Shown here: positions 31,576 through 40,693 of the stretch, piece by piece
Layout: each line of letters opens with the position of its first letter
How positions within the stretch are numbered: position 1 is the stretch's first letter
Assembly (NCBI GenBank): GCA_013314735.1
Contig: JABUFD010000002.1
Coordinates: 558,001-622,000 of the forward strand
Direction of reading: 5' to 3'
DNA length: 64,000 bases
Source: Anaerolineae bacterium
Lineage (GTDB): Bacteria > Chloroflexota > Anaerolineae > Anaerolineales > Anaerolineaceae
Notes under the pieces: model-generated
What the model saw: the letters and a program-made list of their open reading frames with translations, nothing else
Told to the model about the DNA's origin: nothing
The model's database searches: none
Translations under genes and position numbers: made by a program

Positions 31576-34287
31576 TCAGGCAAAGCGCAGGGTGACAATT
31601 TGTTTTGGTGCCAGGGCAACTTCAAACACGCCGTCGTACAGCGGCTGCGGTTCGCTGAGGGGTTCGCTGAGCAGGTTCACCTGCCAGCCGGTGGTGTACC
31701 GCGCGGCATCGCCGAAAACCAGCGCGGCGGCATGCGGCTTGCCGGCCGGGTTCCACAGGCGCACTTCCAGCGCGCCGTTGACGATCCCCGCGCTCGACAG
31801 CACGGCCTTGCCTTCCAGCCGGAAGAAACCATCCTGTGGCGGCAGGGCAGCTTCGGCGCTGACCTCGCGCTGGGCACGCAGGGCGGCCACCTGGATACCG
31901 GTACTCTGCACCATGCGCAGTCCGGCAGTCTGGCGTTGTCCCAGTTCGCTCAGTGCCACGCGATCGGGTTTGCCGTTGAGCGGCACCACGTACTGTTTTA
32001 CGCGCACCTTGCCCAGCAGCAGGCCGTCCGGTTCGCCTTCGGTATTGACGGTGCGGCGGGTGGAGCGGAACAGCGTCACCGCGATCGGGCGTTCGGGCTG
32101 GTCAAGCACGGCACTTTCCAACTGCCCGGCGCTGACCACGGCCAGGCCGCCTTTTTTGTCATAGACGGCCGTCCAGCTCAGCTGGGGTTTGGCATCCACT
32201 TCCAGTTCGCGGTAGCGATGGTTGTCGGCGCGCAGCGCAATCGGGCGTTCCACCACATCGAAATGGGAATCCGCCAGGTAGGTATCCGCCCTGGCAGCCC
32301 CGCTGGGGAACAGCACGCGCAGGCGGTGGTCGCCGGCGGTGTTCTCAATGCAATGCTCCAACTCGACGAAATGCTGCCCCGCGCGCAGGGTTACCAGGGT
32401 ATCAACCTGCACCTTCACCCGTTCCGGGCTGCGGGCCATGGCGGAATAATCAAATACCTTCGGCAGTGACAGCCAGCGGCGCACGCGGAAGGTGGTCATC
32501 AGGGGGGTGTCAGCCAGGCGGGCAATTTCCACTTCGGACCCGGCCGAGGTGAAGACTTCGTCGTTGGCAGCAGCACCGTGATACCAGCCGTCCCCGATAT
32601 CGGCGATATCTTCAAACGTCAGCAGGTCATAGCTCATGCGCCCGCTTTCTTTGTCGAGCAGGCTGAGGGTGCCGTCATTTTCAATGTAGATCGCGATGGA
32701 TTCGTTCTCCATCGTGCGGTCGCTGGTGGCCAGGCCCGGCACAGCCGGGTGGCGGGTGAACTCGCCGGGGGCTTCCTTCACCGCCAGGGTGGTGTAGCCC
32801 AGGGCGGGAACCTGCAACTGCAACGCCACGCGCACCGATTGCTGGCGCACGCGCTGCTGGGCGCGGATGGGAGCCTCCAGCCGTTGTCCCAGGCGCTGGT
32901 AGGCAATTTCGCTGCCGTCTGCGCCATAGATGCGGAAGGCGGGCTTGGGCTCAAAGCCGAAGAACTCCTGGAAGGTGGCCCAGGTGTTGGGGAAGGTCAG
33001 GGTCAGGTCGGCAACGCCGGTGAAATCACGTGGATGGGGGTTGAAGACGTTCACGCGCAGTTCTTTTTCACCAATTTCGCCGGCAACGCTGGCGCTGAAG
33101 GCCTGGGTGGCTTCGAGCGTGAGGCGTTCGGCGATGCCGCGTGCCTGGTCGAAGCGGTACATCATATCGCGGTGCACCTGGTCGATCGAGCAGCCGTCGA
33201 TGGAATCATGCGGATGGTTCTCGATCAGCCATTTCCATGCCACGTTGAGGAAGCCCGTGGGGTATTCGCGCCCCAGCGCGGCGTTGGCAAAGGCCGCGAA
33301 CGGTTCCGCCCAGCGCGTCAGGCGGTTTTCGGCTTCCCAGTTGGCCTGCTTGTGCCACACCCGGCTGGAAAGCACCCCCGGGATCAGCCATTGCTGGTCG
33401 CGTTCGCTGTTTTCCAATCCTGGTTCGCGCAGTTCGCCGCTGAGAACGGTGCCGATCTTATCGACCTGGGCTTCGAGTTCGTCGAGGTAATCATCAAACG
33501 TGCCGTGCACAAAGTGGAATTCAGAATCTTCGCCGAATTTTTCCAGCAGCACTTCATAGACTTCCTCATCCCACTCCTGGTGGTCACAGCCGTCGAACAG
33601 GAGGATGGTGTCGATATCATTGGTGTCGCGGCAGAACTGGACGAATTCTTCCAGCGATTGGATGCCTTTTTCGCGATCCCAGCCGCTGAACCCGCCGAAA
33701 TCACCCTGGGTACGGAAGGGGAAGCGGCCAAAGAAAGCAAACGAGCAGTACCCGATTTTGCCAAAGCGGTACACCGGGATGCGGGTGCCATCCGCGCCTT
33801 CCCAGATCAGGTTGCGGTGCATGATCTGGTTGGTGCCGCGCCACAGGAACGCGCCGCGGATGCCAAAGCCACGGAAAATTTGCGGCATCTGGCTGTTGTG
33901 GCCGAAGATATCGCACACAAAGCCGCCTTTGGAAGGTTCGGTGCCGTAGGCATGTGCCATGTCTGCACCGAGGCGCAGGTTGCGGATCAGCGATTCGCCG
34001 GGGACGGTGAATTCATCCGGCATCACGTACCACGGCCCGATGATGATCTTGCGTTCGCGGATCAGCTGTTCCACCTGCGTGCGGCGCTCCGGGCGGATTT
34101 CGAGATAGTCTTCGATCGGGACCACCTGGCCGTCGAGGGTGAAGGGACCTTTCAGTCGCCCGCTCTCCAATCCTGCGATGGCGCGGTCCATCAAGCGCAC
34201 CAGGCGGTAGCGGAAGTCCTGAAAGGAGGAATACCACTCGCGGTCCCAATGCGTGCTGACAATATAATGCAGTCTGGTCTTTTTCAT
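31576..34287 (-). CDS. Alpha-mannosidase (GH38)
   Basis: A 903-residue GH38 retaining alpha-mannosidase. The zinc site begins with STHWDREW (His13, Asp15), the nucleophile is Asp126 in CDIFGHNSQMPQ, and a later HPHDSIDGCSIDQVH supplies further zinc-site histidine. The C-terminal half is the family's long beta-rich region. No signal peptide is present, so it probably trims imported mannosides in the cytoplasm. AAGGA precedes the ATG. Confidence 0.92.
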   Translation of the reverse strand: MKKTRLHYIVSTHWDREWYSSFQDFRYRLVRLMDRAIAGLESGRLKGPFTLDGQVVPIEDYLEIRPERRTQVEQLIRERKIIIGPWYVMPDEFTVPGESLIRNLRLGADMAHAYGTEPSKGGFVCDIFGHNSQMPQIFRGFGIRGAFLWRGTNQIMHRNLIWEGADGTRIPVYRFGKIGYCSFAFFGRFPFRTQGDFGGFSGWDREKGIQSLEEFVQFCRDTNDIDTILLFDGCDHQEWDEEVYEVLLEKFGEDSEFHFVHGTFDDYLDELEAQVDKIGTVLSGELREPGLENSERDQQWLIPGVLSSRVWHKQANWEAENRLTRWAEPFAAFANAALGREYPTGFLNVAWKWLIENHPHDSIDGCSIDQVHRDMMYRFDQARGIAERLTLEATQAFSASVAGEIGEKELRVNVFNPHPRDFTGVADLTLTFPNTWATFQEFFGFEPKPAFRIYGADGSEIAYQRLGQRLEAPIRAQQRVRQQSVRVALQLQVPALGYTTLAVKEAPGEFTRHPAVPGLATSDRTMENESIAIYIENDGTLSLLDKESGRMSYDLLTFEDIADIGDGWYHGAAANDEVFTSAGSEVEIARLADTPLMTTFRVRRWLSLPKVFDYSAMARSPERVKVQVDTLVTLRAGQHFVELEHCIENTAGDHRLRVLFPSGAARADTYLADSHFDVVERPIALRADNHRYRELEVDAKPQLSWTAVYDKKGGLAVVSAGQLESAVLDQPERPIAVTLFRSTRRTVNTEGEPDGLLLGKVRVKQYVVPLNGKPDRVALSELGQRQTAGLRMVQSTGIQVAALRAQREVSAEAALPPQDGFFRLEGKAVLSSAGIVNGALEVRLWNPAGKPHAAALVFGDAARYTTGWQVNLLSEPLSEPQPLYDGVFEVALAPKQIVTLRFA

Positions 34288-34879
34288 TTCCGGGTTCCTT
34301 TTTCTGAATGTGAATTAAGCAAAGTGTAACATAACTGCCGCAGCCGCAAACAGGTGAAAGGCAAACGAATTGGCGGGCTTGATGCGCAGCCGGCTTTCCT
34401 TTCGTTACCCCCTTAAACACAAGGATCTCGGGATCGCCGTGTCCCGAGACCGTTGTTTCACCAATAATTCACTGAGAATAAGGAGTACCTTTATTGTCTT
34501 TATTATATGGATACCGCGCCCATCCTTCCACCTTAAAATGGGGAGTTTGGTGCAAACATTTCGATGGACTTTGTGAAAAACTTCCCTAGACTTTAATCCA
34601 GTAATCTTCCAAAAACGGTTGTTCGCGTGCCATATTTTGCAAAGAACCTTATCCAGGCCGATTGAGATGCCAGAATGATTTCTTTCAATGATCGTGGTTT
34701 ATAATATCTATATAAGGTCATTTGGATCGCCAACAAACCTGTGAAAAGGTAATTCTTCATCTATTCCTATTCCTGAGTGACTTTGATTCAGCACGAACGA
34801 TGAATTTTCGGTATGGGAGAGTTTTGTATCTTCCATCGATGGGCGCATCACCATGATTCCTGTGTAAAGTGATTGAGGT
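34288..34879. other. AT-richer gene-free interval
   Basis: No gene is supported in about 590 bp. It contains a hairpin with 8-bp arms (TCTCGGGA 34426-34433, TCCCGAGA 34442-34449) and an isolated TATAAT (34702-34707). The base composition shifts to AT-rich near 34450 and stays so to about 36030. Confidence 0.5.
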
Positions 34880-35389
34880 ATGGAACGAATCGAATTCTTA
34901 AGTAGGCGCGAAAAGGAAGTCGTTTCCCTGGTTTTACAAGGCAAGAGTAACAAGCAAATCGCTTTATCGCTTGAAATATCAGAACGCACTGTTGAATTCC
35001 ACTTGAAAAACATCTACACAAAATTACAAGTCAACTCCAGAGTTGAGTTAATTCTCAAACTGGGGAAATCCACAGGTGATTTCGCTGACAACCAGGTAGA
35101 ACCCACAGTTGATATTGGGAAGCATACTATTCATAATGGCAATCAGAACGATTCTCTTAAAAATTGGCCCCAATTTCTAAGGAAGATGGTGCCCACGGCT
35201 GAAAAGGAGTTTGTCATGACCAATAATATGCGCCTATTTGTCAGTGCCGTAATCGGGTTGCTTGGAATTGCTTTAATTGTTGGCGGTATCATTACCGACA
35301 AGGATGGTGCTGTGGTGATCGGGATATGTGTAGCCGTCGGGGCGTTTACCAGTACAATAAAAGCGAAAAAGGGCAAGACCAAGTCCTGA
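34880..35389 (+). CDS. LuxR-type HTH protein with C-terminal membrane helices
   Basis: A 169-residue protein. Residues about 5-62 are a LuxR HTH (LSRREKEVVSLVLQGKSNKQIA...RTVEFHLKNIYTKL). A polar linker (about 65-110) leads to two hydrophobic helices (LFVSAVIGLLGIALIVGGI and AVVIGICVAVGAFTSTI) and a basic tail. It thus looks like a membrane-tethered DNA-binding protein without a receiver domain. The ATG follows TTGAGGT closely, so the ribosome site is weak. Its partner is unknown. Confidence 0.7.
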   Translation: MERIEFLSRREKEVVSLVLQGKSNKQIALSLEISERTVEFHLKNIYTKLQVNSRVELILKLGKSTGDFADNQVEPTVDIGKHTIHNGNQNDSLKNWPQFLRKMVPTAEKEFVMTNNMRLFVSAVIGLLGIALIVGGIITDKDGAVVIGICVAVGAFTSTIKAKKGKTKS

Positions 35390-35661
35390 TTCATTCCGTG
35401 AATCCATGCATTTCCTCTCGTGCCAGAATGAAACGATGTGCCCAAAAAAAATCGAGTCGCCAGGTCTTGAGAAAACATCAATCCGGGTTCTGGCAAGTGC
35501 CTGTGGTGTTATCTGGCACATTGATTCCTGCCAAAGGGATTCAGGCCGGACAGTTGTAGTGAGTGGTGCGATGGGCAATGCCATCTCCAAACACCTGTGT
35601 ACATTTGGCGAGATTGCTGCTACTGTGGTATGGAGGATGTTCATCTTGTGGCCGATGATGC

Positions 35662-35802
35662 TCAATCCTTTTGCCCAGGGCGACCCATCTGTCGTTCAAT
35701 CTGGACCGGCTTGCCTATCTTCTTGCCAGGTGGGTAATACCGTTTGGCAAGATGATTCTGTAACAGCTCAAAAACCCAAAATTGGGTTGCATGGGAATAA
35801 AA
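35662..35802 (-). pseudogene. Possible 3' remnant of an unknown gene
   Basis: About 45 codons on the minus strand end in AKRYYPPGKKIGKPVQIERQ and a short Gly/Arg-rich tail before TGA. The basic, low-cysteine composition is protein-like, but a stop lies just upstream and no start or ribosome site exists. The family is unknown. Confidence 0.22.
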
Positions 35803-35995
35803 TTAACCTTGCTGATTTTTCCGGCGTCCGAACAATTTTTTGAATGGAAAAAAATTTGTCTTCTATTTTCAATATTGGACGAATCTGCATGGCGTATCTT
35901 CGCCGATGCTTACTTCCTTTCTCCATACGGTATTTATTTTGTGCTGCCAATACGGATTACTATAGATTTCTATCAAAAAATTTATGGAAATTCGT

Positions 35996-36001
35996 TACAA
36001 T
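35996..36001 (+). promoter_or_regulatory. -10 element for the glutathione peroxidase gene
   Basis: TACAAT in CGTTACAATC, 30 nt before the ATG at 36032. Confidence 0.4.
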
Positions 36002-36031
36002 CAAGGAAACAATACAACAGGAGCATAATCC

Positions 36032-36523
36032 ATGTCAGAAACTATCTACGATTTTTCAGCCAAAACCATCAACGGAGAGGAAAAAAGCCTTTCTGATTAC
36101 CAGGGCAAGGTTGTTTTGGTGGTGAATACCGCCAGTAAATGCGGCTTCACCCCCCAATACGAAGGCCTGCAGAAGTTGTACGAATCCTACCAGCCCCAGG
36201 GGTTGGAAATCCTCGGTTTCCCCTGCGACCAGTTCATGCACCAGGAACCGGGCAGCGATGATGAGATTGCCCAGTTCTGCCAGTTGAACTACGGCGTCAA
36301 CTTCCCGCTCTTTTCCAAAATCGAGGTCAATGGGAAAGGTGCCCACCCGTTGTATCAGTTTCTGAAAAAGGCACTGGGGGGCATGCTGGGCGGCCAGATC
36401 AAATGGAACTTCACCAAGTTCCTGATCGGCCCCGACGGCAAACCACTCAAGCGGTTTGAGCCCAACGTCACACCTGAGCAAATGGAAGCCGATATCCGTT
36501 CCCTGCTGGCAGAACAGGGCTAG
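36032..36523 (+). CDS. Glutathione peroxidase-family thiol peroxidase
   Basis: A 163-residue peroxidase of the thioredoxin fold. The peroxidatic cysteine is Cys37 in [12 protein letters not shown]. The Gln and Trp of the catalytic tetrad are in the following segments, and [12 protein letters not shown] and [12 protein letters not shown] match BtuE/Gpx proteins. A second cysteine in FPCDQF allows the 2-Cys, thioredoxin-dependent mechanism common in bacteria. It reduces hydrogen and organic peroxides in the cytoplasm. An AGGAG site precedes the ATG. Confidence 0.92.
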   Translation: MSETIYDFSAKTINGEEKSLSDYQGKVVLVVNTASKCGFTPQYEGLQKLYESYQPQGLEILGFPCDQFMHQEPGSDDEIAQFCQLNYGVNFPLFSKIEVNGKGAHPLYQFLKKALGGMLGGQIKWNFTKFLIGPDGKPLKRFEPNVTPEQMEADIRSLLAEQG

Positions 36524-36581
36524 GCGCGGCGAATGATCGATCCTGCCGCATTCTGACCGGCGCGGCAGGCAGGAGATTACA

Positions 36582-37922
36582 ATGAAATCCCCCTTCCGTT
36601 TTCGTAATCATGTGGTATCAATCAGCCTGGCCGTCCTGGCCCTGGCGCTGGTGGTTGTGGCTGCCACGCGCTTTGAGCTGATTTTCCCGCGCGAAGAGGA
36701 AACCTGGCACCCAGCCTCACCCGAAAACATCACCGGTGACTGGCAGGTGATCCTGGCGCAGGACGACGCGCCGGTGCTGGAAAACGGCTTGATGGTGACG
36801 GTGACGGTCCGTGCTTTCCATGACCTGAACCTTGATGGGCTGCGCGGTGACCCAGAATTAAACGATGGACAGGTGCGCCTTTATAATGTGGAGGACTACA
36901 GCGACACGCGCATTTTCACCGAGAATCCACTGACCGGTGAAGAGGTGCGCCTGTGCTATGGACTTTCCTGTAAAAGCCCCGATGCCAACGGGGAGATGCA
37001 TTTTGCCTTGCCCAGGGTGATCTTCGAGAGCATCCCCGGCATCCAGCTGCGGATGGAGCACCGCCCGGGGCGTTTCCCCTATTTTGCATTCAATGATCCG
37101 TATACCGTGCTTGGCCGCCTGGAGAACCAGACCATTATCCTCACCCCGCGTTACAGTGGCAGCGGGGAAATTTTTCTGCCCACTGCGGGCATTTATGACA
37201 CCTTCGAGGTCGGTTTTTCACCGTACCCGTGCGTGCTGCCGTTTGATGAATCCCTCACAACCGAATTGCTGCCGATGAATTTTTATGATTTTGACCCCAC
37301 CCCGGGGACCGTGGTCAACTTTGACGGTACTGAACCGCGCCTGCTGCGTGAGATCGATCCCAGCCTGGGCAATTACCATTCGGACAATCACACCGGGTTG
37401 GATTTTTACTACCCCCGCCAGGAAATGGTGATCCGCTATGCGTGCGTGGTCCCGCCGGAATTTTCCGCCAACGCTTCTTCGGATCCGTCCGGCAACCTGG
37501 TGTTCGTGGTGCGCACCCCGCTGGAAGGAAATTTTCTGATCGGCTATGGGCATGTGGCGGGACCATCAACGGAGGAAATGGAGCTGCGCCAGGGGGAAGG
37601 CGCCTTGCCGCACTTCGGTGATGCTTTTGCCGTGATCGGTGATGTTGGCACCTCGATCAATCACCTGCACCTCTCATTCGGTGATTTTACTGATCCGTCC
37701 CGCACTGCCGGCAGTACCTACTGCACCACCCCGCCCTTCCCTTATCTCGCCGGTGATCCGCCGTACACGGACAAGCAGATTGGGATTTCGCAACTGGGCG
37801 AAAGCGTGTGCTTCGCTTATGACCATGCCAGTTACCTGGCGCACCAGGTGTCCGAAGGCCGCATTTACGCCCCGTTCATCCCCTCGATTCCACTGGCAGC
37901 TTTGAACACGCCCCAGCCGTAA
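36582..37922 (+). CDS. Membrane-anchored protein with cryptic M23 (LytM) peptidase domain
   Basis: A 446-residue protein with an N-terminal hydrophobic helix (about residues 11-29), a large beta-rich region (about 50-255), and a C-terminal domain that carries the M23 zinc motifs: His270-x3-Asp274 (NHTGLDF) and His361-x-His363 (INHLHLSFGDF), with GYGHV between. In LytM enzymes these residues bind zinc and cleave peptide crosslinks in the cell wall. The rest of the domain is diverged, so activity is plausible but unproven. GGAG precedes the ATG; the glutathione peroxidase gene ends 58 bp upstream. Confidence 0.72.
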   Translation: MKSPFRFRNHVVSISLAVLALALVVVAATRFELIFPREEETWHPASPENITGDWQVILAQDDAPVLENGLMVTVTVRAFHDLNLDGLRGDPELNDGQVRLYNVEDYSDTRIFTENPLTGEEVRLCYGLSCKSPDANGEMHFALPRVIFESIPGIQLRMEHRPGRFPYFAFNDPYTVLGRLENQTIILTPRYSGSGEIFLPTAGIYDTFEVGFSPYPCVLPFDESLTTELLPMNFYDFDPTPGTVVNFDGTEPRLLREIDPSLGNYHSDNHTGLDFYYPRQEMVIRYACVVPPEFSANASSDPSGNLVFVVRTPLEGNFLIGYGHVAGPSTEEMELRQGEGALPHFGDAFAVIGDVGTSINHLHLSFGDFTDPSRTAGSTYCTTPPFPYLAGDPPYTDKQIGISQLGESVCFAYDHASYLAHQVSEGRIYAPFIPSIPLAALNTPQP

Positions 37923-37973
37923 AGGGTAAAAAACAGCAGGCGCTGGAAGCCGCCCTTGCGATTGGGGTGAGGG

Positions 37974-39338
37974 CTATCCTGCCCCGTCCTGGCGCAGGGC
38001 GAGCTGTTCGCGTACTTCCTGGTAGCGTTTGCGCGTGAGGGGGTAGCGGATGGCGAAGAACACCCCGATCATCAGCATCACCGCCGGGACAGGACCGGTG
38101 AGGGTCTGCACCGCGCGCACGGCTTCGGGCGTCTGCACGGCGGCACCCGCCTGGTAGCCGCTCCACTCCATCACCAGCAGCGTCAGGGGCAGGGCGATGG
38201 ATGGCGCCATCTTGCGCAGGAGCATCACCAGCGAATAGAACATGCCTTCGTGGCGCGCCCCGGTTTCCAGCTCATCCACCTCGATCGCGTCCGGCAGCAT
38301 CGCCCATGGCAGCACCTGGATCGCGCCCACACCGACCCCGGCCAATATGGCCAGCGCCATCACCGGGACGATCCCCCAGTTGGGGTTGACCAGCACCATC
38401 ATGCTCATCACCAGCGAGAAGAAAATCATCCCTGCCATGTAGGCGGTGCGTTTGTCTTTCTTGTTGGAAATCCAGTTCCAGAAGGGCAGCGTGACCAGGG
38501 CGGTCACAAATACTCCGGCGGTAATCATGGTTTCAAATTCCCCCATTCCCAGCCGGTCGGTGATAAAGAACAGGAGCATGCTTTCGATGATACTCAGCGC
38601 GGTAAAGGTGAACAGGAAGATGCCCACCGCGTACAGGAAGGGTTTGTTCTTCAGTGCCGCATGCAGTGATTCACGCAGGGAGGGTTTCTCCTGCTTTTGC
38701 AGTTCCGCCCGTTCCCAGGTGGCAAAGAAAGTGCCCAGCAGCGGCAGGGCGGAGAAAATCGCCAACCCCAGCATGGTGATGAAGATGATCCCGCCTTTAT
38801 CGGGTGTGCGTTCCCCGATGATCTCAAGCGGAACGGTGAAAGCGATCAGCGAACCGAGAATTGAGAATGCCATGCGGAAACTGGTCAGGCGGGTGCGCTC
38901 ATCGTAATCTTGCGTGAGCTCCGGAGTGAGGGCATAATACGGCATGTAGACCAGGGTGGCACCGGCATCATACAGGACAAACGCGAAGGCATAATACCCC
39001 ACCAGCATCCACGGCTGGGTAAAGGGCGGTATCCACCATAAGGAAAGGAATGCCAGGGCAAAGGGAATGAAGCCGAACAGGAGGAACACCCGGCGCCGTC
39101 CCCAGCGGCTGCGCATGCGGTCCGAAAGGCTGCCGAAGAGCGGATCATTGATCCAGTCCCAGGTGTGACCGATGAAAATCGCCAGGGCGGCCTGGCCCGG
39201 TGTGAGCCCAACCACCTTGATCATAAAATTGGCGAACAGCAGGCCCACCACTGTATCGGTCAGGGCAAAACCGATGTCGCCGAAGCCATAGAAAAATTTG
39301 GTGATGAAAGGAAGTTTTTCACTTTGTGGACGTTTCAT
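37974..39338 (-). CDS. GPH-family sugar:cation symporter (MFS)
   Basis: A 454-residue, 12-helix transporter. KFFYGFGDIGFAL at the N-terminus and TWDWINDPLFGSLSDRMRSRWGRRR in the first cytoplasmic loop are signatures of glycoside-pentoside-hexuronide symporters (MelB, XynB type). The substrate is probably a glycoside or oligosaccharide. The frame extends to 39395, but GGAG before the ATG at 39338 and the conserved start (RPQSEKLPFITKFFYG) support this choice. It lies next to unrelated genes, not beside a glycosidase. Confidence 0.87.
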   Translation of the reverse strand: MKRPQSEKLPFITKFFYGFGDIGFALTDTVVGLLFANFMIKVVGLTPGQAALAIFIGHTWDWINDPLFGSLSDRMRSRWGRRRVFLLFGFIPFALAFLSLWWIPPFTQPWMLVGYYAFAFVLYDAGATLVYMPYYALTPELTQDYDERTRLTSFRMAFSILGSLIAFTVPLEIIGERTPDKGGIIFITMLGLAIFSALPLLGTFFATWERAELQKQEKPSLRESLHAALKNKPFLYAVGIFLFTFTALSIIESMLLFFITDRLGMGEFETMITAGVFVTALVTLPFWNWISNKKDKRTAYMAGMIFFSLVMSMMVLVNPNWGIVPVMALAILAGVGVGAIQVLPWAMLPDAIEVDELETGARHEGMFYSLVMLLRKMAPSIALPLTLLVMEWSGYQAGAAVQTPEAVRAVQTLTGPVPAVMLMIGVFFAIRYPLTRKRYQEVREQLALRQDGAG

Positions 39339-39412
39339 GATGACTCCATTGGAAGCTATGGATGGAACAAAAAACAGGAACACACCGGGATGCATTCCTG
39401 AATTCTACAGGG

Positions 39413-40534
39413 TCACAACCTGCGTTCGTAGCTGCGGTGGCGTTTGTACCAGCGCACGCCCATGGTTTCATTGTCGGCTTTGCTGGGGAAGTTGACCTCA
39501 TTCACCATCACGGCTTCCAGGCGCTGGTACTGTGAACCGCGGATGGCGTTGTAGAGCGCGCCGTACATCAGGGCGTTGCTGCCCAATCCGCGGTATTCAG
39601 GGCGGATCCCCAGCCCATTGACCATCACCACCTTGCTGTGCTGTTTGGCGTACAGCAAATGCGCCCATCCGAACGGGTACAGCCGGCCGCGCGCGCGGCA
39701 GAACCCGCTGCTGAGATCGGGGTAGGCGAGGATGAACCCGGCCACCAGGTCATCCACAACAGCGATCTGCACCAGGCGCGGGTCGGCCACCGCCAGCAAA
39801 CTGCTGACAATGGCATCAAATTCCTGCGGGGTGGGTGGGTAGAATTCGTGGTTGTCGACGAAGATCGCCAGGTGGGCCTCGATCACTTTCGGAATCCAGG
39901 GCTTGATCTCATCGACGGTACGAAATGCCAGCAGGCGGAACCCGCGCCGCTTTTGCACCAGTTCCGCCACGCGCTGTACCTTCTCCGGGAAGTGAAACCC
40001 GTCGGCTTCGAGAGTGCCGGAAAGGTGATCGGTGGCTTTTTCGAATCCGGCGGCAGCCACCAGGGCATCGTAGTAGTTAAAATTGTAAGGCACACTCATC
40101 ACCGCCGGAAACTCAAATCCTTCCAGCAGCACCCCGCCGGGGTCGGAATTCACCAACCCGCGCGGGCCGATGATGCGATTCAGCCCACGGCGTTGCGCCC
40201 ATTCGAAAGCGGCATCGAACAAGCCCTGCGACACCTGCCGGTCATTGATGCAATCGAAGAAGCTAAAAAAAGCCGTCTGCTGGCGGGTGTGTTCGTTGTA
40301 GCGCTGGTTCTCGATCACCGCCAGGGTGCCGAGGGTATCGCGGCCTTCGGTGGCGAGGAAAAAAGCGGCCCGGGCATGCTGGTAGGCAGGATGACGGGCA
40401 GTATCCAGCGCTTCCGCACGGGAAGTACGCAGCGGCGGTACCCACTGCGGGGTGTTGGCGTACAGGCGGTAGGGAAATTCGACGAAGCGCTGCCGGGCGC
40501 GGCGGTCTGCGGGCTCGATGGATTGAATGTGCAT
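39413..40534 (-). CDS. GNAT-like N-acyltransferase of the 370-aa group
   Basis: A 373-residue protein. The N-terminal VEFPYRLYANTPQWVPPLR and the central GPRGLVNSDPGGVLLEGFE with PYNFNYYDALVAAAGFEK are typical of a widespread bacterial family annotated as GNAT-superfamily or YghO-like, whose substrate is unknown. The C-terminal half carries the acetyl-CoA-type segment NGLGIRPEYRGLGSNALMYGAL. A minus-strand TACAAT (40563-40568) lies 28 nt upstream. It is co-directional with the GPH gene 75 bp away. Confidence 0.8.
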   Translation of the reverse strand: MHIQSIEPADRRARQRFVEFPYRLYANTPQWVPPLRTSRAEALDTARHPAYQHARAAFFLATEGRDTLGTLAVIENQRYNEHTRQQTAFFSFFDCINDRQVSQGLFDAAFEWAQRRGLNRIIGPRGLVNSDPGGVLLEGFEFPAVMSVPYNFNYYDALVAAAGFEKATDHLSGTLEADGFHFPEKVQRVAELVQKRRGFRLLAFRTVDEIKPWIPKVIEAHLAIFVDNHEFYPPTPQEFDAIVSSLLAVADPRLVQIAVVDDLVAGFILAYPDLSSGFCRARGRLYPFGWAHLLYAKQHSKVVMVNGLGIRPEYRGLGSNALMYGALYNAIRGSQYQRLEAVMVNEVNFPSKADNETMGVRWYKRHRSYERRL

Positions 40535-40642
40535 GGGAGGCTCCGGGTTGATGTTTGTGTTGATTGTAACGGATATTTCCAGCAGCGCTACGAAAAACTG
40601 CCCTACGATTGACGCGTCACCCCTCGTTTCGATTTAATCAAG

Positions 40643-40648
40643 TACAAT
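40643..40648 (+). promoter_or_regulatory. -10 element for the pyruvyl-transferase-like gene
   Basis: TACAAT in CAAGTACAATG, 45 nt before the ATG at 40694. Confidence 0.4.
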
Positions 40649-40693
40649 GTTAAGCAAATGGGTTCACTGTTGTAATTTGATCTGCTGGAGAAA

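Larger units (their letters stand above)
35390..36031. other. Gene-free interval with possible gene remnant
   Basis: About 640 bp without a supported gene. A plus-strand frame (35406-35843) is cysteine-rich and not protein-like. The minus strand between 35662 and about 35800 reads a more protein-like tail (see the separate entry). The promoter of the glutathione peroxidase gene lies at the end. Confidence 0.4.

Noticed and set aside
31600-34329. Long plus-strand open frames opposite the mannosidase
   Set aside because: The GH38 gene on the minus strand explains the sequence; the plus-strand translations have no family features.
35406-35843. 145-codon plus-strand frame
   Set aside because: It has no ribosome site, irregular cysteine-rich composition and no recognisable pattern.
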